Positions 26,157-42,839 are shown, numbered from the stretch's first letter. The stretch: DNA of 64,000 nucleotides from Anthoceros angustus (GCA_010909165.1 VJWM01000182.1:394030-458029); one strand, 5' to 3'. The notes: generated from the sequence alone by a model not told the origin. A program made the numbers and translations.

Positions 26157-26475
26157 AATTAAGTCTGTATCTAAAGTCGCCTACAGCTCCTACAATGTCA
26201 TAACTAGGAAGGATGAAATTTATTCATTCATACGGAGGTTGTAGAGGAAACATCACTGGCTAGTATGGTTGTCCTCAATATTGCTCGTTAAGGGTTGTAG
26301 TAAGAGGGTTGCTCCTAAGGGTTGTAGTAAGAGAGAGCAACTAAGCTCCGCATCTAAAGTCGCCCATAGCTCTTTCAATGCGATATGTCATAACTAGGAA
26401 GGTTGAAAGGCCTACATTCTATGGATGTTGTAGAGGAAACATCCCCTGCCCACATGACTGTCCTCAAAATTGCTT
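26157..26475. repeat. Tandem duplication, about 135-bp unit
   Basis: 26,157-26,290 and 26,338-26,475 are diverged copies sharing ATCTAAAGTCGCC, TGTCATAACTAGGAAGG and GTTGTAGAGGAAACATC. No coding frame is maintained. Confidence 0.75.
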
Positions 26476-26567
26476 CTGCAAGTGCCTATCCGAGGGCCAA
26501 GAAGGGCTTTAGCAACGAGTGTTTAGTGTTTAGTGATCTTTGAAGGCGTAGCAAGAAGTAGATTTAA

Positions 26568-26760
26568 CGGAATGATAATGGATGGTGATGCTTGCTCGAT
26601 TACCTCTATACTATGTAGATTTCTAGATTTTAAGGTCATGATAATGGATGATGAAGCTTGATCGATTACCTCTGTGGTATGTAGATTTTAAGATTTTAAT
26701 TTTATGATAATGGATGGTGATGCTTGCTCAATTACCTCTAGAGATGTTATGTAGAACTTG
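26568..26760. repeat. Three tandem units of about 65 bp
   Basis: Each unit contains GATAATGGATGGTGATGCTT, then CGATTACCTCT and ATGTAGATTT. Units are diverged by substitutions. Noncoding. Confidence 0.75.
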
Positions 26761-27019
26761 TCATCTTGCTGGATATGAAGTCAAAGGTCCAATAATCGTA
26801 GTGGTATGTAGATTTTTTTATCTTGTTGAATATGAAGTCAGGGTACAATAGACAACCTTAGCTCTACTAGATCTGGAACATAGCTCATAACATCATATGT
26901 GGTATTTCATCTCTCTAGTCAATCGACATACTCACACGTTTCCACATTATCTTTCTCTTCTAAATCATAAAATAACCCTTAAGAGTACAAGAGAATGATG
27001 GTTTGTACATTGAGCTTAT

Positions 27020-27610
27020 CTTGATGGCTTCAGAACCTTACAGGCCCTAAAATAGAGATTGTAAAACAAGCGGCCCCGTAGGACTTCAAAACAGGCATGT
27101 CATTAAGGGTCCAAAGTGGGGTGGGAGGTACTCCATCCCAACAGTGATTTGACCGGAGGGTTTCTTAACTAAAAACTTTCAATCAACTCCTAACTATTGT
27201 GACCGGAGGGTTTCTTAACTAAAAACTTTCAATGAACTCCTAACTATTGTGTCACGCCTGAGAGCTTCAAAACCTTACAACAATAGCCCTTTTTTGCGGG
27301 CATGACAAAGAGATCATATATTAAGCGGCCTCGAAAGGCTTCATAACCACCAAGGGCCTTGAGTGGTAAGGAGTACTAGTGGGAGGTATCCCATCTCAAT
27401 AGTGATCTCACCAGAAGGGGAGGGTTGCTTAACCACGAAGTTTCAATGAACTCTTGGATATTGTGTCACTCCTAAAGAGAGGCCCTATCCAATAGTGATA
27501 TGACCAAAGGGTTGCCTAATCACGGAGTTTGAATGAACTCTTGGATATTGTGTCACTCCTGAAGGGAGGCCCTATCCAATAGTGATTTGACCGAAGGTTT
27601 GCTTAATCAC
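27020..27610 (-). repeat. Dispersed repeat family, copy 2, with tandem arrays
   Basis: 27,020-27,360 contains, inverted, the words of the repeat at 8,390-8,830. Within it a roughly 52-base unit (GTGACCGGAGGGTTTCTTAA) is duplicated exactly at about 27,149-27,250. From 27,400 to 27,610, units of about 75-100 bases repeat TTTGAATGAACTCTTGGATA and TGTGTCACTCCT. Confidence 0.7.
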
Positions 27611-27614
27611 GAAC

Positions 27615-28080
27615 CTTGGAGACTTTATTGCAGAAAAAGAGATGGGAAAATCCCATCAACCCCGTGACAAGGGTGAAAAACCCACATAAGGGCACCAGGC
27701 CAAGGGGGACTAGCCCCCACTATCGCCGATCTTGAAACTACTTACCACTTCAAGAATGTCGTGGTCAGGGATAAGGAAGGGCCTACCTACCACAGGAGCT
27801 GAAAGATCCCGCCTCTCCGACACTTGTTGATGATCGGTACACTATGTTGGCCAACGCCCTTTGCAGAGCGATTGACAACCGTTGCAGAAAGAAAGCCACA
27901 ATATAAAAAAAGGGGAGGCCAACCCCGTTCCTGTGATCTGGTAGGCCCTGGCCTATGCCTTGATGAACCTTAAGAAATCTTTACCCATGGCCCCATGGGT
28001 CTCGATGGCAAGGGGAACGAAAGTGTGCCTAGCCTGCCAAGGAGAGTACTTAAGGACCTTCGCAATTGCACACCCCTCTG
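27615..28080 (-). pseudogene. Non-LTR retroelement RT C-terminal relic
   Basis: The minus strand encodes VPLAIETHGAMGK at about 28,015-27,975, then further downstream a phrase like FLIPDHDILEVV at about 27,770. The same combination occurs at 46,440-46,860 and 49,770-50,170 on the plus strand. The IPLAIETHGAMGK...RVSITLQRA pattern resembles the end of reverse-transcriptase polyproteins of non-LTR elements (from memory). Stops interrupt it; only the end is present. Confidence 0.5.
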
Positions 28081-28196
28081 CTGCCCACCCCGGTTGCTTA
28101 ATCACGAAGTTTCAATGAACTCTTAGATATTATGTCATAATCACGGAGTTTCAATGAACACTTGGATGTTGTGTTAGTCCTGAAGGGAGAACGAAA

Positions 28197-28410
28197 TTAC
28201 AAAGGGAGACCAAAGGGTGGAGAGCAAAGAAAAGGGGCCAAGTAATTTTGGATTAGACGAGCTAACTCACAAAGGGAGACCAAAGGGCGGAGAACAAAGA
28301 AAAGGGCCCAAATAACTTTGGAATAGACAAGCCAACTCACAAAGGGAGACCAAAGGGCGGAGAGCAAATAAAAAGGCCAGAGTAACTTTGGAATAGACAA
28401 GCCAAAGGGG
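28197..28410. repeat. Three tandem units of about 70 bp
   Basis: The unit begins CAAAGGGAGACCAAAGGG and ends with an AACTTTGGAATAGAC-like stretch; copies start near 28,199, 28,269 and 28,339. The minus strand has a repeated open frame that is an artefact of the repeat. Confidence 0.85.
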
Positions 28411-28689
28411 CATGAGTAATCTAGCCTTAGGTTGGATTCGCATGAGCCCAGGGGCCGTGCTCGGTATGTCGGCATGCATTCGTATAGACCGTGAAAGTAG
28501 GAACATAGGACCAGCTAGATTTGCCGGCTCCCTTGAAACTTAAGTTATAAAAATGGATCGATAGCTAAGGTTTGAGGGTGCACTTGAGTTGTTCCTTGTT
28601 GCGTTTGAATAGATCCTGCATTCGATTGCTTGCTTTGTCCAAGTGCTTGAAGAATTGTTGGTACGTTTTAAATTTGATTGTCTTGTTGT

Positions 28690-29640
28690 GAAATGGATGA
28701 CCTTGAGGGATATTTTGAAATATGTGTGCCTCTCCTCATGGATGTTATTGTGGCAGTCTCGAAGTTTTCTCATGTTCCTTACCAACATTACAATGTCTTG
28801 CACAAAGATCGGTATGTGAAGAAGATCTCGGCGGTACATTGCTTTATGCTGTCTTGCAGGAAATCAATGATGTTTTAGCATTCGTTGCTTCCTTGTCTCG
28901 CATTCCCCCTGACTTAATTAATGGTACTCAATATGAAGCTTATTATTTCAAGTCCATGGGCTTGATTTCTACCTTCTTTATCGCCATCCAATTGCTATCG
29001 AAGACCCACAAAGATTTTCCAAGTTATAAGATTCAGCCCACAATTATTTGAGTACATTTGTTGCTTGGTGAGTCCGTCTTTAAAACCCACAATTGTGCCT
29101 AGCTTGGGGTCCATAGGGGGTAGGGTAATACCCGTTGACAAGCAGATGATGATTGCTCTTCGACGGCTAACTACAGGGGATTCCTATCTTCGCGTAAGAG
29201 AAAGTTTCTCTGAACTTGGCTGGACTACAACTTTCAACGTGTGGAGACGTTGTGTTACACCTATATTGGACCATAGATAATCTTATTTACAATGGCCTAT
29301 TCAAGAGGCTCTCGCTATTGCGAAGGAAGGCTTCTGATTGAAACAAGAAATACCCTACTGTTATGGAGCAATAAATGCTACGCATTTTGAATATGGATGG
29401 TGGTAGAAAGAGCCATTGGGCAATTGAAATGTGTGTGGCATATTTCAGGTAGAAAGGGATGGAGGTTAAAATCGAAGTACTTTGCGGAAATCTAGTACAT
29501 TTCCTACATTCTTCATAGCATCGGAATAGCCAGCAGTGAGCTTACAAATCGAAGACTCTACGAAGGCTATCCACTTCCACGTGCAAAAGAACATAGAGCA
29601 ACTACGTTGCCTAAAGATAATGCATCAAATTCACATAGCC
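28690..29640 (+). pseudogene. PIF/Harbinger transposase relic
   Basis: 29,065-29,280 encodes IPVDKQMMIALRRLTTGDSY and onward, matching the helix-turn-helix lead-in of PIF/Harbinger transposases. Downstream, in other frames, are YCYGAINATHFEYG (about 29,355), which aligns with the family GAIDGTHI segment, and VERAIGQLKCVWHISGRKGW (about 29,400-29,460), which aligns with the block carrying the last catalytic Glu. The first catalytic Asp is replaced by Asn and the central DDE region between the two blocks is missing. A stop interrupts the final YILHSIGIASSEL. The element is dead. The ORF at 28,722-29,051 may be its N-terminal part (inference). Confidence 0.7.
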
Positions 29641-29789
29641 TCCGTGAAACTTCTTATGGAATGAGACATCGCACAATCGAGTAAAAACTGAAAACCTTTC
29701 ACCAATAACCAGCTCTAGTAATGGATGTAGCTTTTTTCATTTCCTTTATGACTCATATTTTTGTTTAGCAGCTTCTAAGATGGACTCAC

Positions 29790-30420
29790 CTAAAAACTTA
29801 ATGTTATCTCAAGGCCTTTTAGAACACTGATGTATCTAATTCCCAACTCCATACTTGCAGAAAACTTTTTGCTCTCCAATGCTAATGATTCGCTATGATT
29901 CAATCTATTGAGTTCCATCACTTTAAAGTGCATTCTGTCCTTCGAATGCTCTCTGACTTCTAATGTCTTCATGAACATCTCATGATCGGATTTCAGTCTT
30001 CATGAACATTTTCAACAGTGGCATCAAGCCAGTGACAAACTTGGAAGCACACTTCCTGTTTTTGTTGCAATTTTGTTTTGCTGGAGACTCTGCAGTCATG
30101 CATATAGAATCAGAGTACCTAAGTTTTCGGGATTTCTCCTTGACTGGAGACTCTATAGTCCCCTCGATGTGTGAATCTGCATTGTTGCCATACTCTTCCC
30201 CGAATAGCACAAAATCTTCATCTAGTGACACAGAGTTGCGAGAAGTTGTGCCCGAGCTTTCCACACTATCAAAGACATGCCTCTCACTTCCGCATGTACC
30301 TTTTGAGTTTGTGGTGCTTCCTCGTGCTTTCACTGCAGACAGGCTATCGAAAATCCATGATACTGAGTGGCAAAGAGATTGGGATCATTACCACATGATT
30401 CATGTCCTCAATGATTTGGC
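29790..30420 (-). pseudogene. Possible Harbinger-associated Myb-like protein relic
   Basis: Minus-strand frames at 29,980-30,333 and 29,790-29,978 join into a Ser/Asp-rich linker (SVSLDEDFVLFGEEY) followed by a helical tail (FKVMELNRLNHSESLALE). Proteins of this shape often accompany PIF/Harbinger transposases as the Myb/SANT partner. The SANT domain itself is not recognisable here, so the assignment rests on position and composition. Confidence 0.3.
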
Positions 30421-30639
30421 ACTGTGGGGCACCGCAATGAATTGAGAGACAACAGGGCCAGGGTCCTCTTTTGATTTCAAGAGGCTTCGCTTCTTTTTAG
30501 GGAGCTTTAACCATCGCTCATAGGAAATAAAAATCAAGTGGGTTTGTTCTATATTCCAAGAATTCGTGAGAAATAAAAATCAAGTGGGTTCATTCTATAT
30601 TCCAAGAATTCGTGTTCCCTGTGGCCACATATATCATGA

Positions 30640-30812
30640 TCTTCTTGTACGTGTCCTATGGGATTACTCAGCGGTTGAGTCCTATGGGATTACTCAGCGG
30701 TTGAGTTGTTAGTGCCCTTTGGGGTTACTCTACGATTGAGTTGTTAGTGCCCTATGGGATTACGCCAAATATTAGTGCCCTATGGGATTACGCCAAATAT
30801 TAGTGCTCTTCC
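30640..30812. repeat. Short tandem repeats, CCTATGGGATTAC unit
   Basis: Exact duplications of TCCTATGGGATTACTCAGCGG-like units and of TAGTGCCCTATGGGATTACG units, 26-35 bases each. Noncoding, about 450 bases upstream of the helicase gene. Confidence 0.85.
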
Positions 30813-31264
30813 GGTTACTCTATATCTAGCACGGGACTTTTATATATACTTTGAAATATTTACATGAAGTCTCGGCAAAGGCTGCAAGCTGGCTTTTTGC
30901 GATTTTTATTGCTGTGTAGGGCCAGGGTTCCTTCTGCCTTCTTCTTCATATGGCGAACTGAAACTTACGAGGTACCTTTAGACTAGGTAGTCAAAAAGTA
31001 CCGAGTAGTTGTAACTTTTGGACCGTGGTTGCGCTCCACCTGCTCCTTTTAAAGTTGTAGGATTAGGGTTTCAGTGCCCCGTCTCTGCTTTCTGCGGGCG
31101 GGCTGGTGGTCGAGCTCCCAGCGCCCCGCAACGGAGTGTGATACCAAAAGTTGTGACCGAGCGCAGAAAGCCCGTCGATTTCTAATCGGAAAGTGGGTGC
31201 TGTGCGGCTGACGTTCTCTGCCATTGTCACCGACTGCGCTGTTTGCACACCGTGTGCATCCAAG

Positions 31265-35082
<3,818 letters not shown>

Positions 35083-37550
35083 AAGCAGGTCACGTGTTCA
35101 GCTGAACGCATGGGCGGGGCTCTTTTCCCTCCCTCCCCCCATGGCCGTGAGCAGCTGGAGCAGTTCATGCCTCCGCAGACGGAACTCGATCTCTCCAGTG
35201 TGCTGGCAAGTACGGCTCTTTCTCTTCACATCCTTTGTCCGGCAGCGGTGGATTAATACTCTACTGAGGTGCTATTTAGGGGGATGACAACCAACGTTTT
35301 CTACCTTTGTCACTGCTGGCTGTGGCAGTCTGCTGTATTTTTTGTTCCTGACGAGGTATCAGATTGGAGTGGGAGAATGTCTCTGATCTGATTTTGTCTA
35401 TTGACAAGACTGACTGAACCTTACACATGGGGGTTGATATGAAAGTTTTGTCTTCCCCCTTGTTTCCTAGGTTTCAAGGGACCCCCCTTCTTATTCATGA
35501 ACTTGTATAAGTCGTGCATAGGCACGCCCAGTTATGGATCAGCTATTTCAACGGATCATCTCTGTCTCGTGCATGGCACCTAATTAATTACTTACGACCT
35601 GTGTGGAGCTTAGTTTTGTTGACGAGTCTTCCAACCGCGCTTCCCTTCCACAGAAAGCTGTTCCAGTCTGGAATAGCGAAGGGTGAGACGGGGCACTACC
35701 AGTCTGCTTCTAACCGCGGGACCGGTTGCGCTTCCGACTGTAGTTGTGGTGTGGCCAGGAACAGGGGCTGGGATGATGCCATGGCTCGATCCGCACGACG
35801 GCTCGGAGACACGGGAAACGCTGAAATTGAGAAAATGCAGTGCCTAACGGCCCGCTGTTTGTACCAGTCTGCTCGCTGACGAGCCTGCGCAGTGTGCACT
35901 TTCTCTGCGTGTATCTGACCCTCGCTTTCCACGCATCAAAATATCTCATCTGCACTGCACTTGCTTTTCGTGAGGTGTTTCGGTCGCAGTCTAATCCTTC
36001 AACCCCATAATGACCGACCCTCTTAATTTGAGGTATGTTTTTGGGCTCTCACTAAAAATACATGGCCCTAGTAAATCAAATATGGCGGGAGCCTTCTTCC
36101 GCTTACTGTTCTGCACCTATTGATGTAGAAAGCAAAAAAAATAGCGAACTACTACATGTTCCGTACCTATTCATTTAGAAAGTAAAAAACAATGGACTAC
36201 TACATGTTCCGCACCTATTGATCTAGAAAGCGAAAAACAATGGACTATTACATTTTCCGCACCTATTGATCTAGAAAGCGAAAAACAACGGACAATTACA
36301 ACCGCAAGAATCAGGATCTTGGGAACATCTGCAGGCAACTTCGGGGGCCTCGCCATTTCTCTCGCGCGGCGAGAGCACGGCATACACTTCCCCCCTCTCT
36401 ATACAATGTTTCTGCCTGCCGATGTGGCAGCTCCACCTCTCGTGGCATAGTGTGCCGCAGTGGAGCGGGCAGGCGAGTAGGAGAGTGCCGTGTGGGTAGA
36501 CGGCGGATGCATTTTGGGGTCTACGAAGGTTTGGCGGGGGCGGTGTAGTGATAGGCTATGGACTGGTACAAAATGTTTACTTTCAACTAACACAATTTTG
36601 TGAGGGCTTTACCGATCACAACGCTTCAACTTATCCACGTTGAGTTTTTCATGCTCCGCTGGTTGCGATGACTAGAATGGCATGTCGATGCAACTATGCA
36701 GAATTCGCTTTGTCAGAGGCCACAATCTCCGAAAGCCGTAGAATCGTGGCTCCCGTTGCGAGATGCTGGCAATGCGCATAGCATTGGAAAGCCCGTTGTT
36801 GCATGAGGCAGGCCTGTTTTTTTCAAATTTATTGAGCACGAGGTGTGAACATGAACAATGAAAGAGAAAGCTAGTGAGTCATTCTGGGGTTCAAAACGAC
36901 GAACGTTTTTGGGCTATTTTCAAATAAGAATGTTATAAAACTTATATTAAATTTAAATAAATATGTGCAAAGTTCCCCAGCTCGTGATCGAAACGCTTGC
37001 TCGTTTCTTACCCTCGGAGCATCTCAAGAGGTTCCGTCGTTTAGTTGAGGGGTTAAGTCTCAGCGAGCCCAGCCACAATGAATCGTAAACAACGAGGTGC
37101 GTCTCGCGCAATCATTACAATTTCTTTGTTTCTCAAATAATAAGGAACGTACAACTTCGATTATTACCTATATGGCACGACGTCCACTCCAAAGCTGGAA
37201 CATTCAACATGAGCTATGAATTCCTGCCGCTTGGAGGCCCTTAAAGAATCACCACGATGCTCAAGAATCACCAGGTCCTACAATCGTGTTCTTATGACTC
37301 GTTATGAATGGGTAACTGCAACCAAGCCGTACTTCATTGCAAGACAACCTGATAGTCTTAAAACCTGATAGTTTTAAAGTCATCCAGCAGTAGTGATACG
37401 CGACGAAGTTGAAATCTGCTCATAGCTTCACGGTGCCGCTGCTATACAAGTGAATCACGCACTGCAAGGTTGAGGCTCCCTTTTGAACCACTGAATGTGC
37501 ATCTGGCTTAGTTCGACCGACATAAATGGCATTTCAAGACCACCTGAGAA
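35083..37550. other. Convergent intergenic region
   Basis: Holds the 3' ends of the helicase (plus) and PP2A-A (minus) genes. The open frames at 35,514-35,955 have no family features. Apart from the tandem repeat at 36,109-36,300, nothing is recognised; 36,900-36,970 is AT-rich. Confidence 0.45.
36109..36300. repeat. Four tandem units of about 58 bp
   Basis: The unit contains CCGCACCTATTGATCTAGAA, AGCGAAAAACAATGGAC and a TACATG/TTACAT link. The last two copies are nearly identical and the first two more diverged, as expected of a growing array. Confidence 0.88.
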
Positions 37551-40500
37551 TCATGCAGCTGGAGGAAGTCGTTCATAAGCCTCCAAGGCCTGTGAGGCAA
37601 AGAATCTCACATCCACGTCCCTATCTTCCACAAGCTCCAGCAAACAAGGCTTGAATGTTTGCTCCACAACCTACAAAAACACATACCACTGTCCCGCTTC
37701 AGCAAAAAATGGCATCCTTTTGAGATCAGCAAACACAATTAAAATCCGCAATCGGCCCACCCAAGAGGAACTTCAGATTTCAAGATAAAGTTCATTGTAA
37801 CCCTCATACCGATCGGTCCGTGCTCGACATTAGTGACTCTAGGATTTTCGCTACATTAAATCTGATGTTAGGAACCCTGTGATGCATGCAGCAATCAGGT
37901 GCACAAAATCAGTTAGAAATCAGGAATCCGAGTCCTTGAGAGCACAAGGACAAGAAGCTAGAGCAACACGTACCTGTCTTTGGCTGCATTGATTACTACT
38001 GGCAGCATGGTTTGAGAGAAAATCTCGGACCCCATGACAGGGGCAAGCAGAGATATTGCATATAGCACAGTCATCCGGAAAAGGTAATGGGGATTCTGCA
38101 TCATCTCCAACACCTGCAAGTTTCCAATATTACAATGCATTCACCCACAGTGCAATGATGAAGACCTTCAAATTTTGAACCGAATGAGCAGGCACTAACC
38201 TGTGGAATCATGTTCTGCAAAGCCCAGTCACGACCAAATTCTTCAGCCAGACACTTCAAGTTATTAGCAGCAGCTTCTCGTATTGAGTATACCTGCCTTG
38301 CAACATCAGGCAAGCTTGTCAAGCTTAAATCTTGACAGCAGGTGTGCCACATTTATCATGCTCACAATGAAGGTGTGGAAGTCAGACCTGGTCGCCAAGC
38401 CAATGCATGCAAAGCACACCAAGCTTGTTGTTGAAAAACTCCTCCCCCAACTGGCTGGCTAACAGTGGTATGTACGCGATTATTGCAAGCCGAACACGCC
38501 AATGCTTGTCTTCTGCGAGCTCGACTATTGCAGGAAGAAGAGACTGTGAAAGAAGATCGATACCTATGACCTACAGGGTCATCTTTGGAGTCAGCCATGT
38601 GCAAGCAAATGATATAACCAAGCTCTTACTTTTGAGGAGAAATTGAATAAGAGCCATGCGGAAGGATAACTCAAGTGAATAACCTGATTAACTTGATCAA
38701 GCTTGCTTATAATATTAAGCCTCACATCCGGGAACTCATCTTTCAACAATGCAAGGAATATGGGCAGGAGCTGGTCAATGGTTGCCTCCTAACCAATGAA
38801 CGAAGATCACATCAGCACTCAGGTCAGGCAAGAGTTCTCACAGGACAGTCCTCACAGTATGCACACACTGACTTGACCCGAGCACACCTTTCTGTATGCT
38901 GACATGGAACAGATTAGCTATGCAATACATCTGCGAAGATCAAAGCTCTCACCTTTCCTAAAACTGGAGCTAGGCCCATGATGACAGATGCCAGAGCAGC
39001 TCGCACATGCTGAGAGGCATCTAAAGACAAATCCTGTTCATGCACAGAAAGGCCATCAACCGAAGTGCAGTACACTGAAGGTTTTCCCTCAAATCAATCT
39101 CAGAAGCACAGTGTGGGTATCTCCAATTCCCACTGACCTTTACACACGGAAGAATTTGCTGTATTGCTTGCTGTGGGCTGATGATTTTACAAAACTTCGT
39201 CACCTTCCCAGCAGCTGCAATCCGAACCTCGGCCTCAATGTCCCGCAGCAGTCGAACATAGGCTGGGACCAGTTCCGTGCTTTTTACAAGAGCCAGATGC
39301 AATGAGTCAAGCTTCTCCAAAATTATCATAAGCAGAACCTAACAGTGCAAGTCAAAACACAACAGTGGACTAGTGGTACCCACTTTCTGGTCAGGTTCTA
39401 CCTGGTCAACTGCGGGCCAATTGCTTCACACAATTCGTACAACTGATTAGCTACCATGTACCGCACACGCCACGATTTATTCTAAGTACAGGAAGACACA
39501 TTAAAGCACCTCATCAGCTAAAATCCGCTCAATGGCAACCAGTATATGACTAGCGAACATGACACAACCTTATACACAGACCTGTGCAAAGCCTAGTACA
39601 ACAGGGAGGATATGGACAACACAATCCTGGGGCTCAAGTAATTTGCCCAGAGCTGCACACCCTTCCACCGCCAGGAGCCTGACAGAGTCTTGTTCTGCAC
39701 GCACACAAGTGTGCTGTCAAATACTCAAATCACAGTGAACACCACTGGCAGGCCTCACGTGAGACAGCAGAACCTCATGTTACCACAACATGCTCACCAT
39801 CTACAGTCAGGTCTTTGAAGAAAGTCATTACATCTGACTTTAGATGCACAGGCTCCACAGTTGCAGCAAATTTGCCTAGATTAGTGGCTGCTGCTCTCCT
39901 AACCATAGGAGTATCATCATGGCAGAGCTGATTATAGACAGATCGTAATTCTGCACGGATCAGATCTGGCGCATTTGGATAAGCAATGTGGAATAGCCCA
40001 CTAGCAGAAACCCGCGATGTGAACCATTCCCCAGCACCCAGTCTCTGCACAAAATAAAAGGGGTGCGTTCAGCAAGAGGTAACCCTTTCAGGCACCTGAA
40101 TCAGAATTCCCAAAACAAAACGGGTAAAAATTTCCCAGCTCTGACGTGCGCTTCGCTAACAATTGAGACAAGCAGGTTCCACATGACCACATACTACAGG
40201 TCTCCCACTTGCAAGCAGAGCATAGCAGAGGTAGCAGAGATTAAGATTGACGAGTATGCAGTGCAGATCGCTGGTTTGCAAACCTTGAATATTTAGCTGG
40301 CAGCCAACATGAAAAACGGGAATGGGCGAGCTAGCTACCTTTACAAGAGGTATGAACCAGTCTGCCACATCGCGCTCCTTCATAGCTGAACCAATCTTGC
40401 AGAGGGACTCAACTGCCTTATCTCTGACAATTGTCTCTTCCACATTGCAAAGAGTTTCTAAAGGTGGCAACAGCACATGTGCATGATCCACTCCTCCGAC

Positions 40501-40731
40501 ATAAGGAATGAAAGAACCCAACTCATCTGCCATGGCAAGCAGCACCTCGTCATCATCATCATTGTTCTCGCTCAGAAAGGGAATAAGCTCCTTGCGTGTT
40601 CTCTCCTCTCCGAGTGCACGAGCAATAATATTCAGGCGGTGGATTGAATTCAGCCGTAGCTGAATGTCCTCATTTTTCAACTCGTCGATCAGAATAGCGA
40701 TAGGATACAGTGGTTCATCCACAGTGGCCAT
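37551..40731 (-). CDS. PP2AA: PP2A 65-kDa scaffold A subunit
   Basis: Twelve exons on the minus strand: 40,339-40,731, 39,798-40,044, 39,582-39,694, 39,402-39,481, 39,138-39,279, 38,953-39,033, 38,684-38,788, 38,388-38,570, 38,200-38,292, 37,974-38,113, 37,810-37,876, 37,551-37,670; 587 residues, the standard length. The A subunit is an all-HEAT-repeat horseshoe that holds the catalytic C and regulatory B subunits of protein phosphatase 2A. Visible: [95 protein letters not shown] and [19 protein letters not shown]. Exon 11 (67 bases) is divergent (SLMSSTDRS for the usual SLIPIVDQ). The GTG at 40,740 was rejected as start because MATVDEP is the family start. Confidence 0.96.
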
Positions 40732-42460
40732 TCCTTGCACGATGGTAGGCTCTGAACAAAGGCAAAACCCAGTATAAGGCAGACTTCAAACGAACAGAGT
40801 AGGCTAAATATAACCCCAAAACATCCACCGGGTCATCTCTGCAGCTGGAGAAAATATCAACAAGAACTTGACGACTGCTTAAAAATCAGTAATATAGTCA
40901 GAATCGTTGGCTGTTCCTCATGTGCATGTTGACATAAACGTAACCCGTAGATTGCATGCCAATCAGTGACCAGCCGGGTGAGACATAGCGTGATCTGGAA
41001 CAATGGAAACATTAAACATCACCATCCGCACATCAGTGGGCCCGTTCATTCTCTGATAATCCGCTACAATTTCGGTCCAGAGAAACAGCAGGATAAGCCA
41101 CCAGCTGCAGCTTAAGGTTCCCACGTCTCACGTGCCCTACTTGTTCAGTCAGACGATGACAATCGTCTCCTTTCGGCAGGCTACAGATCCGCGCTCATCA
41201 CTAGACCTAACTCACGAACTGAGCCTCCATATGGACTCGATCCTGAGCAGAACAAATTGCAGCAACTGAAGAGGCTCATTATCTACCAGGGGTCACTGGA
41301 GTCCGTCCTTGTCACAAAACAGAGACGAACACAAGCTTAGCAGACAGGGACATCACAGGCTCCACTGTGGAGAAGCCTGGAGCATACAGGAAAGATCATG
41401 TTGATGAAGTCACCTGGCTCTGAAATCGTCAAAGACTCCATTTCAGGAGCATCCTTCACCAAATTTGCCACGTCATGATATACTTCAAGGCGTTCGTTTG
41501 ATATTCAGAACCGCGTAGCTCCCAAGACAGTAGAGGCCTGTGCTCCGCAAGAGCTGCGAGGGACTCCTGGACAGGGCGGCGGGGTAAGCCAGCACAAAGC
41601 TCTGAGCATCAGCAAGTAGCAATGCAAGAGCAGCAGCAGAAGGCACGAACAAGCTGTAGAGTATGCAAATGCAACCCACTGAGCAGCAACTAACCTACCC
41701 AATAATAGGGGTCTTAGCTACCAGAGGGAGTCGACGTCCACAAAGAGCACCTAATCTGTAAATTATTCTAATGCATCCAACTTACCCTCTCTAATCCGTT
41801 TTGTGTAAACCATTTAACGTAATTTTCAAGCCTTATCCACATGTTTACTCTTTAATTATGAATGGGTAATAAAATTTTATGACTTTATTTTTTTATTATC
41901 TAGGATACTACTTTCCACACTAACATTAAATCAAGGCGTGATACGATCACCCACAAGCTCACCCACATGACCAATCGTATCCCACCCACATCGTATCTAG
42001 ACATAGCACACCATGATTTCGTACGTTTAGGGTTTCAAAAGATTGGACCACTATCTACTATTTTTAAGTACTTCTTTAATCCTTATTTTAATATTAAAAA
42101 CTAGCATATAATGGCCCAATCTTTCGACAGAGAAATAGCCTCATTTTTTTCCTCTTTCATCACTTTTTGTTGTCGTTATGTCAAGTTTAGGATTCTCCTC
42201 TTTAAGTGCCTGGATTGCCGATTGTCGAGGTGGAGGAAGATTCTCTTCCACGTCTAGTGCTACATCGTCTTCCTTTTTTTCCGAAGTGTCAGTCTTCCGA
42301 TCCCTTCCTCCTCCTCGTCCCACTTGTCTTTGAGCTCCTCCTCCTTGAGTCCACCTCCCCGAGATAGTCGTCCCCCTCCTCCCTGGGACAATCGTCTCCT
42401 TCCTCCCCCTCCAACATCTCCCAACACTTTGGAGAGGTAGTTGTAATTGTTATGGAACTC
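40732..42460. other. PP2A-A upstream region and intergenic DNA
   Basis: 40,732-41,480 probably holds the 5' untranslated region, perhaps with an intron, and promoter. 41,760-42,170 is AT-rich with no gene. 42,180-42,460 carries minus-strand Gly/Arg- and Glu-rich open frames that look like low-complexity sequence. Confidence 0.4.
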
Positions 42461-42462
42461 CA

Positions 42463-42792
42463 TCATCTTCACCCGCAACCTTTTCAATCTAAGTCTTCAA
42501 TCCCAACTTACAATAGTCATCTATGGCCATAGATGGGCATGAACTTCGCATTCCATGTGGAATTTTTTTCCATCGTCTCGCCTAACATGAGCTCCACCTC
42601 TAGCTAGCTCTCTCCCTACGTCGAGCTCAACATCGGCCGCCATCTCCATAACCTCACCCACCCTTTCAGACATAGTTCGGAGGTGTTCCTTGATAGGGTT
42701 TAGATGAGGAAAGGCGGCCATCTATGGCCATAGATGACTATTGTAAGATGGGATTGAAGACTTAGATTGAAAAGGTTGCGGGTGAAGATGAT
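42463..42792. repeat. Foldback element with about 73-bp inverted arms
   Basis: 42,463-42,534 (CATCTTCACCCGCAACCTTT...) is the near-perfect reverse complement of 42,718-42,792, with a roughly 185-base loop. The inner arm ends in the palindrome CTATGGCCATAG. The loop has a minus-strand open frame (MSERVGEVMEMAADVELDVG) without known domain. It could be a MITE-like foldback transposon or an inverted duplication able to form hairpin RNA. Confidence 0.8.
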
Positions 42793-42839
42793 GGCTCTTA
42801 CTCTGGCCCTTGGTGGCCTTCCTTTGATCTCTAGTCCTT

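Noticed and set aside
26000-28500. CRISPR-like regular repeats
   Set aside because: Units are diverged, adjacent without unique spacers, and the DNA is plant nuclear.
30002-30445. 147-codon plus-strand ORF
   Set aside because: Opposite-strand composition (Ser/Asp linker and helical tail) is more protein-like; the plus frame has no features.
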